Positions 1 to 6,924 are shown, counted from the first letter of the stretch. The stretch is DNA of 6,956 nucleotides from Bacillota bacterium (GCA_023441125.1 JAEZQV010000118.1:1-6956); one strand, 5' to 3'. Program-made: numbers and translations. Notes: generated by a model not told the origin, from the letters alone.

Positions 1-230
1 ATTTTCGCCAGCGGGTTGGCCGCCGCAATGCGGCGCATCGCCTCCAGCCCGTCCATATCCGGCATGGCCAGATCCATGGTTACAATATCCGGCCGGCAGG
101 AAGCATACAGTTCACAAGCCGTTACCCCATTGTCAGCTTCCGCCACAATTTCATGTCCGGCCTGCTGCAACATGCTGCGCATACTGCGCCGCATGATGGA
201 AGAATCGTCTACAATCAGAATGTTTGCCAT
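1..230 (-). CDS. cheY: CheY-like response regulator receiver, 3' part missing
   Basis: This is a phosphorylation-dependent receiver domain; in chemotaxis such proteins take a phosphoryl group from CheA and bind a downstream target in the cytoplasm. Only the first 76 codons lie in the window; the frame is still open at base 1. The start ATG is at 230-228, preceded by AGGTGG at 245-240 with 9 bases between. That ribosome site overlaps the TAA stop of the upstream cyclase gene, so translational coupling is likely. The N-terminus begins MANILIVDDSS, with the Mg-binding acidic pair Asp8-Asp9. The phosphoacceptor is Asp53 in TMDLAMPDMDG, followed by the usual Gly61. The style resembles Bacillus CheY. 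A single-domain CheY is the likely form, but an output domain beyond residue 76 (for example a CheB methylesterase) cannot be excluded from the visible part. Confidence 0.9.
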   Translation of the reverse strand, partial: MANILIVDDSSIMRRSMRSMLQQAGHEIVAEADNGVTACELYASCRPDIVTMDLAMPDMDGLEAMRRIAAANPLAK

Positions 231-245
231 TGCTCAATTCCACCT

Positions 246-1559
246 TTATCGCTTGACACTCGCCCATTTTTCCTGATACATGTCCCTGTCGGCCTGAGCC
301 AGCAGTTCCTCGGCGCAGCAGGTTTCATCCCGCAGCGGATTATATTCGCAAAGACCAATACTGGCCGATATGGCATAAGGCTTGCCCTGCGTCCGGCAGT
401 AAGCCGTCAGCCGCCGCCTTATTTCGTCCCGTACCAGCCGGGCCGCTGGCAGCGGGCAATTGCTCAGTACCATTAAAAATTCATCGCCGCCCAGCCGGCA
501 AACCATATCCGGCTGACGGATGGTTGCCGTTATGGTGTTCGCTATCGCCAGGATGGCGGTATCGCCTTCGGAATGGCCGTAGGTATCGTTAATATTTTTC
601 AATCCGTCCATATCCGCATAGCAGACACACATAGTGGTATTGGTCTGCACCGCTTCCTGCAGCAGGCGGCGGAGAGCGTCCAGACCGGCCCGCCGGTTGA
701 GAACCCCGGTAAGCGAATCGGTGTTGGCGTGGGAGGTGAGTTCCTTTTCCCGCTGCTCATGTTCCGTTATATCAAAAGCAATTTGGGAAATACCCTCGCA
801 TTGGCCGGCTTCATCCACAATCCGCCTGGCATTTACGGACAAAATCCGCTGCTCGCCGCGCTTAGTCCGGATGGAAAGATATAAATTATCCAGTACCTGG
901 CCTCTTCTGACATTGTCCATTTGCCGCTTTACATACTGCCGGTATTTCTCATCCGGAAAAAGTTTGTGCGCCATCTGCGGATTGGCATTCACTTCTTCCT
1001 GCAAATAGCCGCTGATGGCTTCCGCCCCCTGATTCCAGATGACATAGCCGCCGGCGCAGTCTTGCACGGTAATCCAGACATTGGTGTTCTCGATGATCAT
1101 TTCATACATTTGATTTAACTGATAAACCTGACGCTCAATCTTCTTCTTGGCGGTAATGTCCCGCAAAAATACAGCAGCGCCGGTTACGGTGTTACCCTGT
1201 TTAATCGGGTGCAGAAACACATCAAAAAATTGCTGTTTGTCACCGTCATCCATGGCATGCTGTTCTACAATCCGTTCTCCGCCCAGAGCCCGGGTATAGA
1301 GACTGCGCCACTGGCCGGCAAGGTGGGGATGGACGATCTCCAGCACACTGTCCCCCGCCGCCAGTTCTACCTGATAGGTTGACCGGTACGTAGCCTGAAA
1401 ATTATCATTCATTACCGTTAAGCAATAATTGCTGTCAATGGCCCAGATAAAGTCATTGGGATTGTTAATAAGACCGGCCAGTTTGGCCTCACAGTCGGCA
1501 AGTCTGGCCTGACAGGCAGCAAGTTCTGCTTGCAGGCCTTCTCTTGCTTGATCGTTCAT
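246..1559 (-). CDS. PAS-PAS-GGDEF diguanylate cyclase
   Basis: This protein makes cyclic-di-GMP from two GTP. It has 437 residues and no signal peptide or membrane segment, so it should be cytoplasmic. Order: a short N-terminal coiled coil (about 5-28); PAS 1 (about 30-138, ending FLRDIT); PAS 2 (about 150-266, ending IAFDIT); then the GGDEF domain (about 275-433) opening with the usual DSLTGVLNRR. The active site is intact: Asp316 and Asp318 (metal), Asn324 and Asp333 (guanine contact positions), and the signature GGDEF at 357-361. The inhibitory I-site RxxD is present as RQPD, 348-351, at the correct 9-residue offset from the signature, so product inhibition is expected. No EAL or HD-GYP domain follows. 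The ATG at 1559 has AGGAGG at 1575-1570 with a 10-base spacer. The gene follows the MCP by 61 bases and precedes cheY by 15, suggesting co-expression with the chemosensory proteins. The PAS ligand or cofactor cannot be told from sequence. Confidence 0.95.
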   Translation of the reverse strand: MNDQAREGLQAELAACQARLADCEAKLAGLINNPNDFIWAIDSNYCLTVMNDNFQATYRSTYQVELAAGDSVLEIVHPHLAGQWRSLYTRALGGERIVEQHAMDDGDKQQFFDVFLHPIKQGNTVTGAAVFLRDITAKKKIERQVYQLNQMYEMIIENTNVWITVQDCAGGYVIWNQGAEAISGYLQEEVNANPQMAHKLFPDEKYRQYVKRQMDNVRRGQVLDNLYLSIRTKRGEQRILSVNARRIVDEAGQCEGISQIAFDITEHEQREKELTSHANTDSLTGVLNRRAGLDALRRLLQEAVQTNTTMCVCYADMDGLKNINDTYGHSEGDTAILAIANTITATIRQPDMVCRLGGDEFLMVLSNCPLPAARLVRDEIRRRLTAYCRTQGKPYAISASIGLCEYNPLRDETCCAEELLAQADRDMYQEKWASVKR

Positions 1560-1620
1560 GACACTATTTCCTCCTGCATCGTATACCCTTTACCGTTGAA
1601 CAGTCAGAATCTCAGTTCAG

Positions 1621-3942
1621 CTACTTGTCTTTTTCCTGGTTCTGCCGGGTAAAACGAAACTGCCGCAACAGCTGATCCAGGTGAGTGGCCATATCAGCCA
1701 AGGTACCGGCCGACTGTTTCGTTTGATCGGCCTGCTGCGCCGTATCCACCGAAGTCTGGCTCACTGCCGCTGCGCTGACGGCAATCTCATTGGAGCTGTT
1801 CAGAATCTCGCGGTTGGTTTCGACCACTGTCATCATCATGGTTGAGGCTTTCTCGACATTTTGAGCTATCGATTGGGTGGCCCCGGACATTTCGCCGGTT
1901 GAATTGGCAATGTTATCCATTCCCTCGGCCGCCTCAACGGCGCTGCGGGCTGCCGACCGGCAATTTTCGTTTACTGTTGTTATTTCCTTAACGATGGCAT
2001 TTACTTGCTGTTCGGTCGTACCGGCTTCACCGGCAATAACATTGAGCGTCTGCGACTGCGTCGCCACCGCCTGGCCGATGGTGCCGGTAATATCGGTTAT
2101 TTCAAAAATGACCTGGGTGATTTTTTCAACTGCCTGCACAGCATTCTGCATATCTGTCTGCATGTCCTCCAGCTGCTGACCAATTTCCCCGGTGGCCCGG
2201 GCGGTACGCTGCGCCAGCTCTTTGACTTCACCGGCCACAACGGCAAAACCTTTGCCGGCTTCACCGGCACTGGCAGCCTCAATGGTAGCGTTAAGCGCCA
2301 GCATATTCGTCTGGCCGGCAATGCTGCTGATGATGTTCACAATTTTATTAATCTGTTTGGAAGAATCACTCAACTGGCTGATAAGCCGATAGGTGTCACC
2401 GGCAAAATTCTTGGCTTCCTGGGTAATCTTGATAGAGCGGTCACACTTGTTGCGAACTTCGCCCAAAGAATCGTTGATCCCGCGGACAGAATCGATAACA
2501 TTCTCGACACTTTTCGACATGTCAGACACCGAAGCCGTTACCAAATTCGTGTTGGTAGAAATGCCTTCAATTACATTGCTGACATGGTTAACTTCCTGGG
2601 CCACTTTTTGTGCTACCGCTGCCAGATTAGCCGTGGTGGCCGCCATTTCCTGCACAGCAGCCGCAATATTGGTTATGTTGGTTTCGGTTTCACCGGCCGA
2701 ACGGTCCGCTTCATTGATCTTGGCTAGAATCTCCTCAACCGCGCTGCTGGTTACCCTGGCCCGGTTACTGGTAGCCGCACTGTTGGCCGCCATCCCCTCC
2801 GAGATCTCCTGCAAGACGGTCACTGCCTGCCGCAGCTGGCCGCCAACCATATTGATCTGCCCCATGGTATGACTAATACGTCCGACGGTTTGATTTACGG
2901 CTTCCGTCAGCATACCCAGCTCATCTTGGGACTTGACCTCGACCCGGGCGGAAAAATCACCTTGTTCCACTTTGCTCATCAGCTGCTTCAGATTGTGTAT
3001 CGGCTTGATTACCATGCGGCCCAGGGAGTAGCGCAGCACCACCACCGCACCGATCAGTAAAATGATGGTAGCCACCGTAAACAAAGTGCCAAGCCGGGTT
3101 AGCAGGCTCATCGTCTGGTCCACCGGGGCGGTAACAGCCACTACCCATTGATTGGTACCCCGCACGGGCGCAAAAGCCACAAACTCTTCCTGGTGAGTAT
3201 AGGGGCTACTATATTTGCTGGTCGTAATCCGCCCTTGTATTGCTTCTTTTAAAGCCGCTTTGGTCTTATCATCAATGCCGGCATCTGTCAGCACGTTTTT
3301 CTTCATGGAATAACCGGGGTCCGGATGGGTAACGATCAAGCCGTCGGCCTGTATCAAATAAGCGTAGGCCCCCTTGGCGCCGGTTTCCATTTTGAGACGC
3401 TTCTCCAGATTTTCCAGCAGGACAAGCCCGCCGACCAAACCGGCCGTTCGGCCGTTCTGCCGGATGGGGGCGGCCACAATAACAGCATTCTTCTTAGCAG
3501 TACGGGCCAGTAAGGGATCGGAAACATACGTTTCTCCGGTCGCCATAACTGCTTTAAAGTAATCACGGTCGGTATTATTGGCGGTTTGGTTGTTGCTTGT
3601 AAAATAATCGCCTTTGTCATTGCCAATTAACAGCAATTCATAGCCGTTCAGCCGCTTGGCTTCCGCCATAATATAGGCAAGCGAATCCTCGCGCCGGCCT
3701 CTTTCCACAGTAGGGGAAGCAGCAATGGCAGCTACCTCGCCTTTTTTCATATCAAACCATAAGGCCATATCTTCCGACATGTCGTTAGCCCGGTCCTGCA
3801 GTTCTTTGTTAATATTATTGACAATAATATCCCGCGCGGAAATATAGGCACTGATCGCCAAGGCTGCCAGCGAAACGGTAATAACCAGCAAGACGGTAGC
3901 CGTTAGCTTGAAGTTTATACTGCTAAATTTAGACACGCTCAT
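1621..3942 (-). CDS. Methyl-accepting chemotaxis protein, dCache-HAMP-signalling domain
   Basis: This is a transmembrane chemoreceptor that controls CheA activity. Its 773 residues comprise TM1 (about 14-35), an extracytoplasmic dCache sensor (about 36-280), TM2 (about 285-306), HAMP (about 307-358, with the DELGML motif at 340-345) and a long helical hairpin (about 360-760). The CheA/CheW contact tip is highly conserved at about 536-590, including [15 protein letters not shown] and [15 protein letters not shown]. In the membrane-distal Cache module, DRDYF (125-129) and YVSDP (139-143) are recognisable. The usual amino-acid-binding aspartate after the second core strand is replaced (about Leu176), so the classic amino-acid motif is incomplete. 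A textbook methylation site is [10 protein letters not shown] (427-436, Gln431/Glu432); another candidate is Glu403/Glu404. The C-terminus ends QEKDK, without the CheR-tethering pentapeptide. The start ATG at 3942 has AAGGA at 3956-3952, 9 bases away. The gene follows cheA by 39 bases, so it is probably the dedicated receptor of this kinase. Confidence 0.95.
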   Translation of the reverse strand: MSVSKFSSINFKLTATVLLVITVSLAALAISAYISARDIIVNNINKELQDRANDMSEDMALWFDMKKGEVAAIAASPTVERGRREDSLAYIMAEAKRLNGYELLLIGNDKGDYFTSNNQTANNTDRDYFKAVMATGETYVSDPLLARTAKKNAVIVAAPIRQNGRTAGLVGGLVLLENLEKRLKMETGAKGAYAYLIQADGLIVTHPDPGYSMKKNVLTDAGIDDKTKAALKEAIQGRITTSKYSSPYTHQEEFVAFAPVRGTNQWVVAVTAPVDQTMSLLTRLGTLFTVATIILLIGAVVVLRYSLGRMVIKPIHNLKQLMSKVEQGDFSARVEVKSQDELGMLTEAVNQTVGRISHTMGQINMVGGQLRQAVTVLQEISEGMAANSAATSNRARVTSSAVEEILAKINEADRSAGETETNITNIAAAVQEMAATTANLAAVAQKVAQEVNHVSNVIEGISTNTNLVTASVSDMSKSVENVIDSVRGINDSLGEVRNKCDRSIKITQEAKNFAGDTYRLISQLSDSSKQINKIVNIISSIAGQTNMLALNATIEAASAGEAGKGFAVVAGEVKELAQRTARATGEIGQQLEDMQTDMQNAVQAVEKITQVIFEITDITGTIGQAVATQSQTLNVIAGEAGTTEQQVNAIVKEITTVNENCRSAARSAVEAAEGMDNIANSTGEMSGATQSIAQNVEKASTMMMTVVETNREILNSSNEIAVSAAAVSQTSVDTAQQADQTKQSAGTLADMATHLDQLLRQFRFTRQNQEKDK

Positions 3943-3981
3943 CCCTCTTTTTCCTTTTTTTTAAGAGACACCTATCGTGAG

Positions 3982-6708
3982 CTAACTATTCTGGTTCCGT
4001 CCTGCTAGCAGCGAGGCCACACTCTCCAGCAGCGTATCCCGGTCCAGTTTGACTTCATATAGGTCAAAACCGGCCCGGAGGCCCCGTTCTCTCTGGTCCG
4101 GACGAGTCAGGGAAGTTAAGGCAATCACCGGCAGATGACACAACTTCTCATCACTGCGGATGGTCCGCACCAGCTCCAGTCCGTCCATAACCGGCATTTC
4201 AATATCACTGACAACAATATCCACGGGCTGGCTGGCAAGCAAGCGCAAGGCCTCGCGTCCGTTTTCAGCCAGCAAAACTTCATAACCGGCCCATTCCAGA
4301 TACCCTTTGGTCATCCGGGCAAAAAACGGTGTATCCTCGGCCAGCAGAACCTGAACTTTTCGTTCCGGCGTATCGGCCGACGCCGCCGTCTTTTGTCCGC
4401 CAGGTTCCGCTAATTCCAGGAGTTCATATAAGTTGACCATTAGCACCATATGGTTGTCAATCAGTGTGGAGCCAATAATGCCTGAACCGGAGATTACATC
4501 GGTATCCAAAGCGGCATTGGTTTCGACAATATCGATAATCTCGTGGGCGATAAGCGCCACCGGCCGCCTGATTAGCCGGGGAATAACCAGATACAGCCGT
4601 TCAGGCTCTACCGCCTTCCGCTTGATGGGCAGAAAGGCCTCCGGCCGGATGACGCGCAACGACCGGCCACGAAAACTGACATACTCATGTTCGCCGATAC
4701 TTTCGATGGAAGCGGTTGCTACCTCCTCCACCCGGGCCACCATTCCCAGATCCAAGCCCATTGTTTCCCCGCCCGAGCAACGGAATAAAAGCAAACGCTG
4801 GCTGTCGGCCGCTTTTTTAGCCTGCGCCGCCATGAGGGCATCATTATGATATTGAGCAAATTCTTCCTCAATTAAAAAAATTCCGGCTTTGGCGCGAAGA
4901 TTCTCGGTATCCAGAATCATGGCAATACGGCCGTCCCCCAGCACAGTGGTACCGGAATACCAGTCACAATCTTTAAGCGCCGGCGGCAAAGGCTTCACCA
5001 GTATTTCCTCACTGTCAAAAATACGGTCGACTTCCAGGGCAAACTGCCGGTAACCGCTTTTCACCACTAAAAAAGAATAATTGCGACCGGCCTGCCGGAA
5101 ATACTCGGTATCTGGGCAGGCCGTGTTTTCCTCCAGGCCGACTACCCGTGACAGCCGGATAACCGGCAGCAATTCCTGCCGTAGATACAGCGCCGGATGC
5201 TCCCTGACAAATTCAACCGTAGTCCGGCTCTCGTCCTCCTGTACCAGGACAAATTCCTTGAGATTGGCCTGCGGCAAAGCAAACAGCTGTCCCGACGATT
5301 CCACGATGATGCTGGCAATGATGGCCAGGGTCAGCGGCATCATCAGGCGGAATGTCGTACCGGCTCCCTGCTCGGTAATAATATCAATTTTGCCGCCTAA
5401 TTTTTTAATATTGGTCTTGACCACATCCAGCCCCACGCCACGTCCGGAGATATCACTGATTTTTTCCGCTGTCGAAAAGCCCGGATGAAACAGAAAGGAC
5501 AGGATTTGCCCGTTTTCCAGCAAACCGGCCAGTTCCGGCTCAACCAGGCGCTGTTGCACAGCTTTACGGGCTACTTTGGCAACATCAATACCCCGTCCGT
5601 CATCCGACACGTCAATAACCACCTTGCCGGCTTCGTGGCTGGCTTTTAACAGCAGTCGCCCGGCCAGGGGCTTGCCGGCCTGCCGCCGCTCCTCAGCCGG
5701 CTCCAGACCGTGGTCAATGGCATTGCGCACCAAATGCGTAAGCGGGTCCAAAAGCCCCTCCATAATGGTCTTATCCAGTTCAACAGTTTCCCCTTTGATC
5801 AACAAATCAACTTCTTTGCCAATTTTCCGGCCCAGGTCCCGGACAATACGCGGCATTTTGCTGAAAATATGCGATACCGGCTGCATTCTCGCCTGCATAA
5901 CCCGTTCCTGCAAACGGGTAGTCATGAAATCAATATTGCGGGACACCAGCTCCAAATTGGGAATTTCCCGGCCGCCGGCCTCCACAATTTTCAGCAGTTG
6001 ATTGCGGCTGAGCACCATTTCACCGGCAATATTCAGCAAATCATTTAATAAGTCCACGCCGACGCGGATACTGTCTTCCACGACCTTGCCGCCGGTATTT
6101 TCCTCTTTTTGCGGCTGGACCGCGGCGGCAGTCTGAACGGCCTGCTCAGCCGAACCGCTGCCGGGCGGTACATGCGGCGGAGTCGCGATCAGCGCCGACG
6201 CGGCTGCGCCCGGAACCGGGACCGGCGCTGACGGCTGACTACTGCCCGTTTCCGCCGGGGACTCCGGCAGCGATTCAGCCATAAGCTGGTCCCACATTTC
6301 CCAGGCATCGTCCATATTCTGCGGCGCAGGCTCCGGTGCAGCCAAAAAAGAGCGGATTTTGACCAGCGCCGGGCCGATATCCTTACCCTGGCTGACTGCC
6401 GGCTGATTTACCAGTTGTTTTAGGAGGTCAAGCACTTCCAGCAGCATATCAACCAGCGCAGTGGTAACTGCCAATTCCCGGTTGCGCAACTGATCAAGCA
6501 GGTTCTCCAGGGTGTGGGTTAATTCGACAATTGTGGTCAAATCAAAAAAAGCAGCTGTCCCCTTAATGGTATGCACAGCCCGAAACAAGCGGTTTACCGT
6601 ATCGTCTTCATAGTTTTCCTGTTCCAAGGCCAGCAGACATACTTCCATGTCCGCAATATAACTGCGCGCCTCCTGAATAAAATCCGCAAATAAATTATCC
6701 GTATTCAA
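3982..6708 (-). CDS. cheA: CheA-type hybrid histidine kinase, HPt-H3-ATPase-CheW-CheW-REC
   Basis: This is the central chemosensory kinase: it phosphorylates its own HPt histidine under receptor control and passes the phosphoryl group to receivers. With the TTG start chosen here it has 908 residues. Order: HPt (about 1-122, His46 in VHTIKG); a Pro/Ala-rich linker (about 124-210) where a P2 domain would lie but none is recognisable; H3 dimerisation (about 212-280); ATPase (about 300-458) with N box RNAIDHG (Asn329), G1 DDGRGID, F box FHPGFST and G2 GRGVGLD; a first CheW-like domain (about 458-605); a second (about 637-770); and a receiver (about 784-904) with Glu790-Asp791, phosphoacceptor Asp835, Thr865 and Lys887. 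Lys887 is followed by Leu rather than the usual Pro. All catalytic motifs look functional. TTG at 6708-6706 was chosen because AGGAGG (6724-6719) lies 10 bases upstream and His46 then matches the usual position (46-48) in CheA proteins. In-frame alternatives are ATG at 6753 and TTG at 6756 (924 residues). It is the first gene of the operon in view. Confidence 0.93.
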   Translation of the reverse strand: MNTDNLFADFIQEARSYIADMEVCLLALEQENYEDDTVNRLFRAVHTIKGTAAFFDLTTIVELTHTLENLLDQLRNRELAVTTALVDMLLEVLDLLKQLVNQPAVSQGKDIGPALVKIRSFLAAPEPAPQNMDDAWEMWDQLMAESLPESPAETGSSQPSAPVPVPGAAASALIATPPHVPPGSGSAEQAVQTAAAVQPQKEENTGGKVVEDSIRVGVDLLNDLLNIAGEMVLSRNQLLKIVEAGGREIPNLELVSRNIDFMTTRLQERVMQARMQPVSHIFSKMPRIVRDLGRKIGKEVDLLIKGETVELDKTIMEGLLDPLTHLVRNAIDHGLEPAEERRQAGKPLAGRLLLKASHEAGKVVIDVSDDGRGIDVAKVARKAVQQRLVEPELAGLLENGQILSFLFHPGFSTAEKISDISGRGVGLDVVKTNIKKLGGKIDIITEQGAGTTFRLMMPLTLAIIASIIVESSGQLFALPQANLKEFVLVQEDESRTTVEFVREHPALYLRQELLPVIRLSRVVGLEENTACPDTEYFRQAGRNYSFLVVKSGYRQFALEVDRIFDSEEILVKPLPPALKDCDWYSGTTVLGDGRIAMILDTENLRAKAGIFLIEEEFAQYHNDALMAAQAKKAADSQRLLLFRCSGGETMGLDLGMVARVEEVATASIESIGEHEYVSFRGRSLRVIRPEAFLPIKRKAVEPERLYLVIPRLIRRPVALIAHEIIDIVETNAALDTDVISGSGIIGSTLIDNHMVLMVNLYELLELAEPGGQKTAASADTPERKVQVLLAEDTPFFARMTKGYLEWAGYEVLLAENGREALRLLASQPVDIVVSDIEMPVMDGLELVRTIRSDEKLCHLPVIALTSLTRPDQRERGLRAGFDLYEVKLDRDTLLESVASLLAGRNQNS

Positions 6709-6718
6709 TGCCGGCTTA

Positions 6719-6724
6719 CCTCCT
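6719..6724 (-). promoter_or_regulatory. Shine-Dalgarno AGGAGG that decides the cheA start
   Basis: The minus strand reads AGGAGG (AGGAGGT if extended by one base) with 10 bases before the TTG at 6708. It would be translated as Gly-Gly if the longer 5' start were used, which is a common mark of an over-extended gene model. The ATG at 6753 has only a weaker GAGGA about 13 bases upstream. Confidence 0.75.
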
Positions 6725-6733
6725 GGCAAACAC

Positions 6734-6763
6734 TTTATTGAGAATTTTGACATCAAATGTCAA
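6734..6763 (-). promoter_or_regulatory. Candidate sigma-A promoter for the cheA operon
   Basis: On the minus strand a perfect -35 hexamer TTGACA (6763-6758) is followed after 18 bases by AATAAA (6739-6734), a 4 of 6 match to TATAAT. Transcription would begin near 6726-6728, giving a short leader of about 20 bases that just includes the AGGAGG. If so, the upstream ATG/TTG starts at 6753-6756 would not be in the message. The -10 box is only fair and the spacer is one base longer than the optimum, so this remains a candidate. Confidence 0.45.
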
Positions 6764-6768
6764 AATTC
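6742..6768. promoter_or_regulatory. Perfect 27-bp palindrome, likely operator overlapping the cheA -35
   Basis: The arms GAATTTTGACAT and ATGTCAAAATTC are exact inverted copies of 12 bases separated by CAA. The palindrome spans the TTGACA -35 hexamer and most of the spacer of the candidate cheA promoter, which is where a dimeric repressor would block RNA polymerase. It ends 33 bases before the TTG start. I do not recognise the regulator. An RNA hairpin role is the alternative, but the arms are AT-rich and no T-run follows, so it does not look like a terminator. Confidence 0.6.
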
Positions 6769-6856
6769 CTCTTCGCTGCAAAGATATTTAGTGATACAAA
6801 TAGCGGCTAGTGAGGAAATTAAAACGGTTGCTGCCAAGGTTCGCCTTAAAGCTGTA

Positions 6857-6899
6857 CAGCGAAAGCGCGGCTCCCGCATCCGGAGCCGCGCTTTCGCTG
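6857..6899. terminator. Perfect 18-bp-arm GC-rich hairpin, possible terminator of the upstream gene
   Basis: The arms at 6857-6874 and 6882-6899 are exact inverted repeats of 18 bases around a 7-base loop (CGCATCC). The inner ten pairs are almost all G/C, and both outer flanks carry AAA/TTT inside the stem, so the element is nearly symmetric and could act on either strand. Neither side has a continuous T-run: the minus strand continues TACAGCTTTAAGG and the plus strand CGGTTTGCC. An intrinsic terminator is therefore plausible but not textbook. A repeated intergenic element is the other possibility. Confidence 0.45.
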
Positions 6900-6924
6900 C
6901 GGTTTGCCATATTACCGCAAACCG
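6900..6924. repeat. Second small inverted repeat next to the large hairpin
   Basis: CGGTTTGC (6900-6907) and GCAAACCG (6917-6924) are exact 8-base inverted copies around a 9-base loop. An alternative pairing of GCGGT (6899-6903) with ACCGC (6914-6918) competes with it. It abuts the 18-bp hairpin, so the two form a tandem hairpin structure between the upstream gene outside the window and the cheA promoter. Confidence 0.4.

Noticed and set aside
246..1559. Cyclase as a WspR homologue
   Set aside because: WspR has an N-terminal receiver; this protein has two PAS domains and no phosphoacceptor aspartate motif.
1560..1620. Terminator or promoter between the MCP and the cyclase
   Set aside because: Only a 5-bp imperfect stem (TGAAC/GTTCA) and no convincing -35/-10 pair; nothing beyond the ribosome site stands out.
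2005..2727. 240-codon open frame on the plus strand, antisense to the MCP
   Set aside because: It lies wholly inside the well-supported MCP. The translation shows no domain, it has no good ribosome site, and such shadows are common opposite Ala/Thr-rich coiled-coil genes.
6742..6768. Palindrome as a CodY box
   Set aside because: The AATTTT and AAAATT half-sites are present but separated too widely, and the centre is not C-W-G.
6800..6807. GCCGCTAT on the minus strand, 7 of 8 to the sigma-28 -10 box
   Set aside because: No TAAA-like -35 occurs at the 15-base spacing, and one 7/8 match by chance in this region is not rare.
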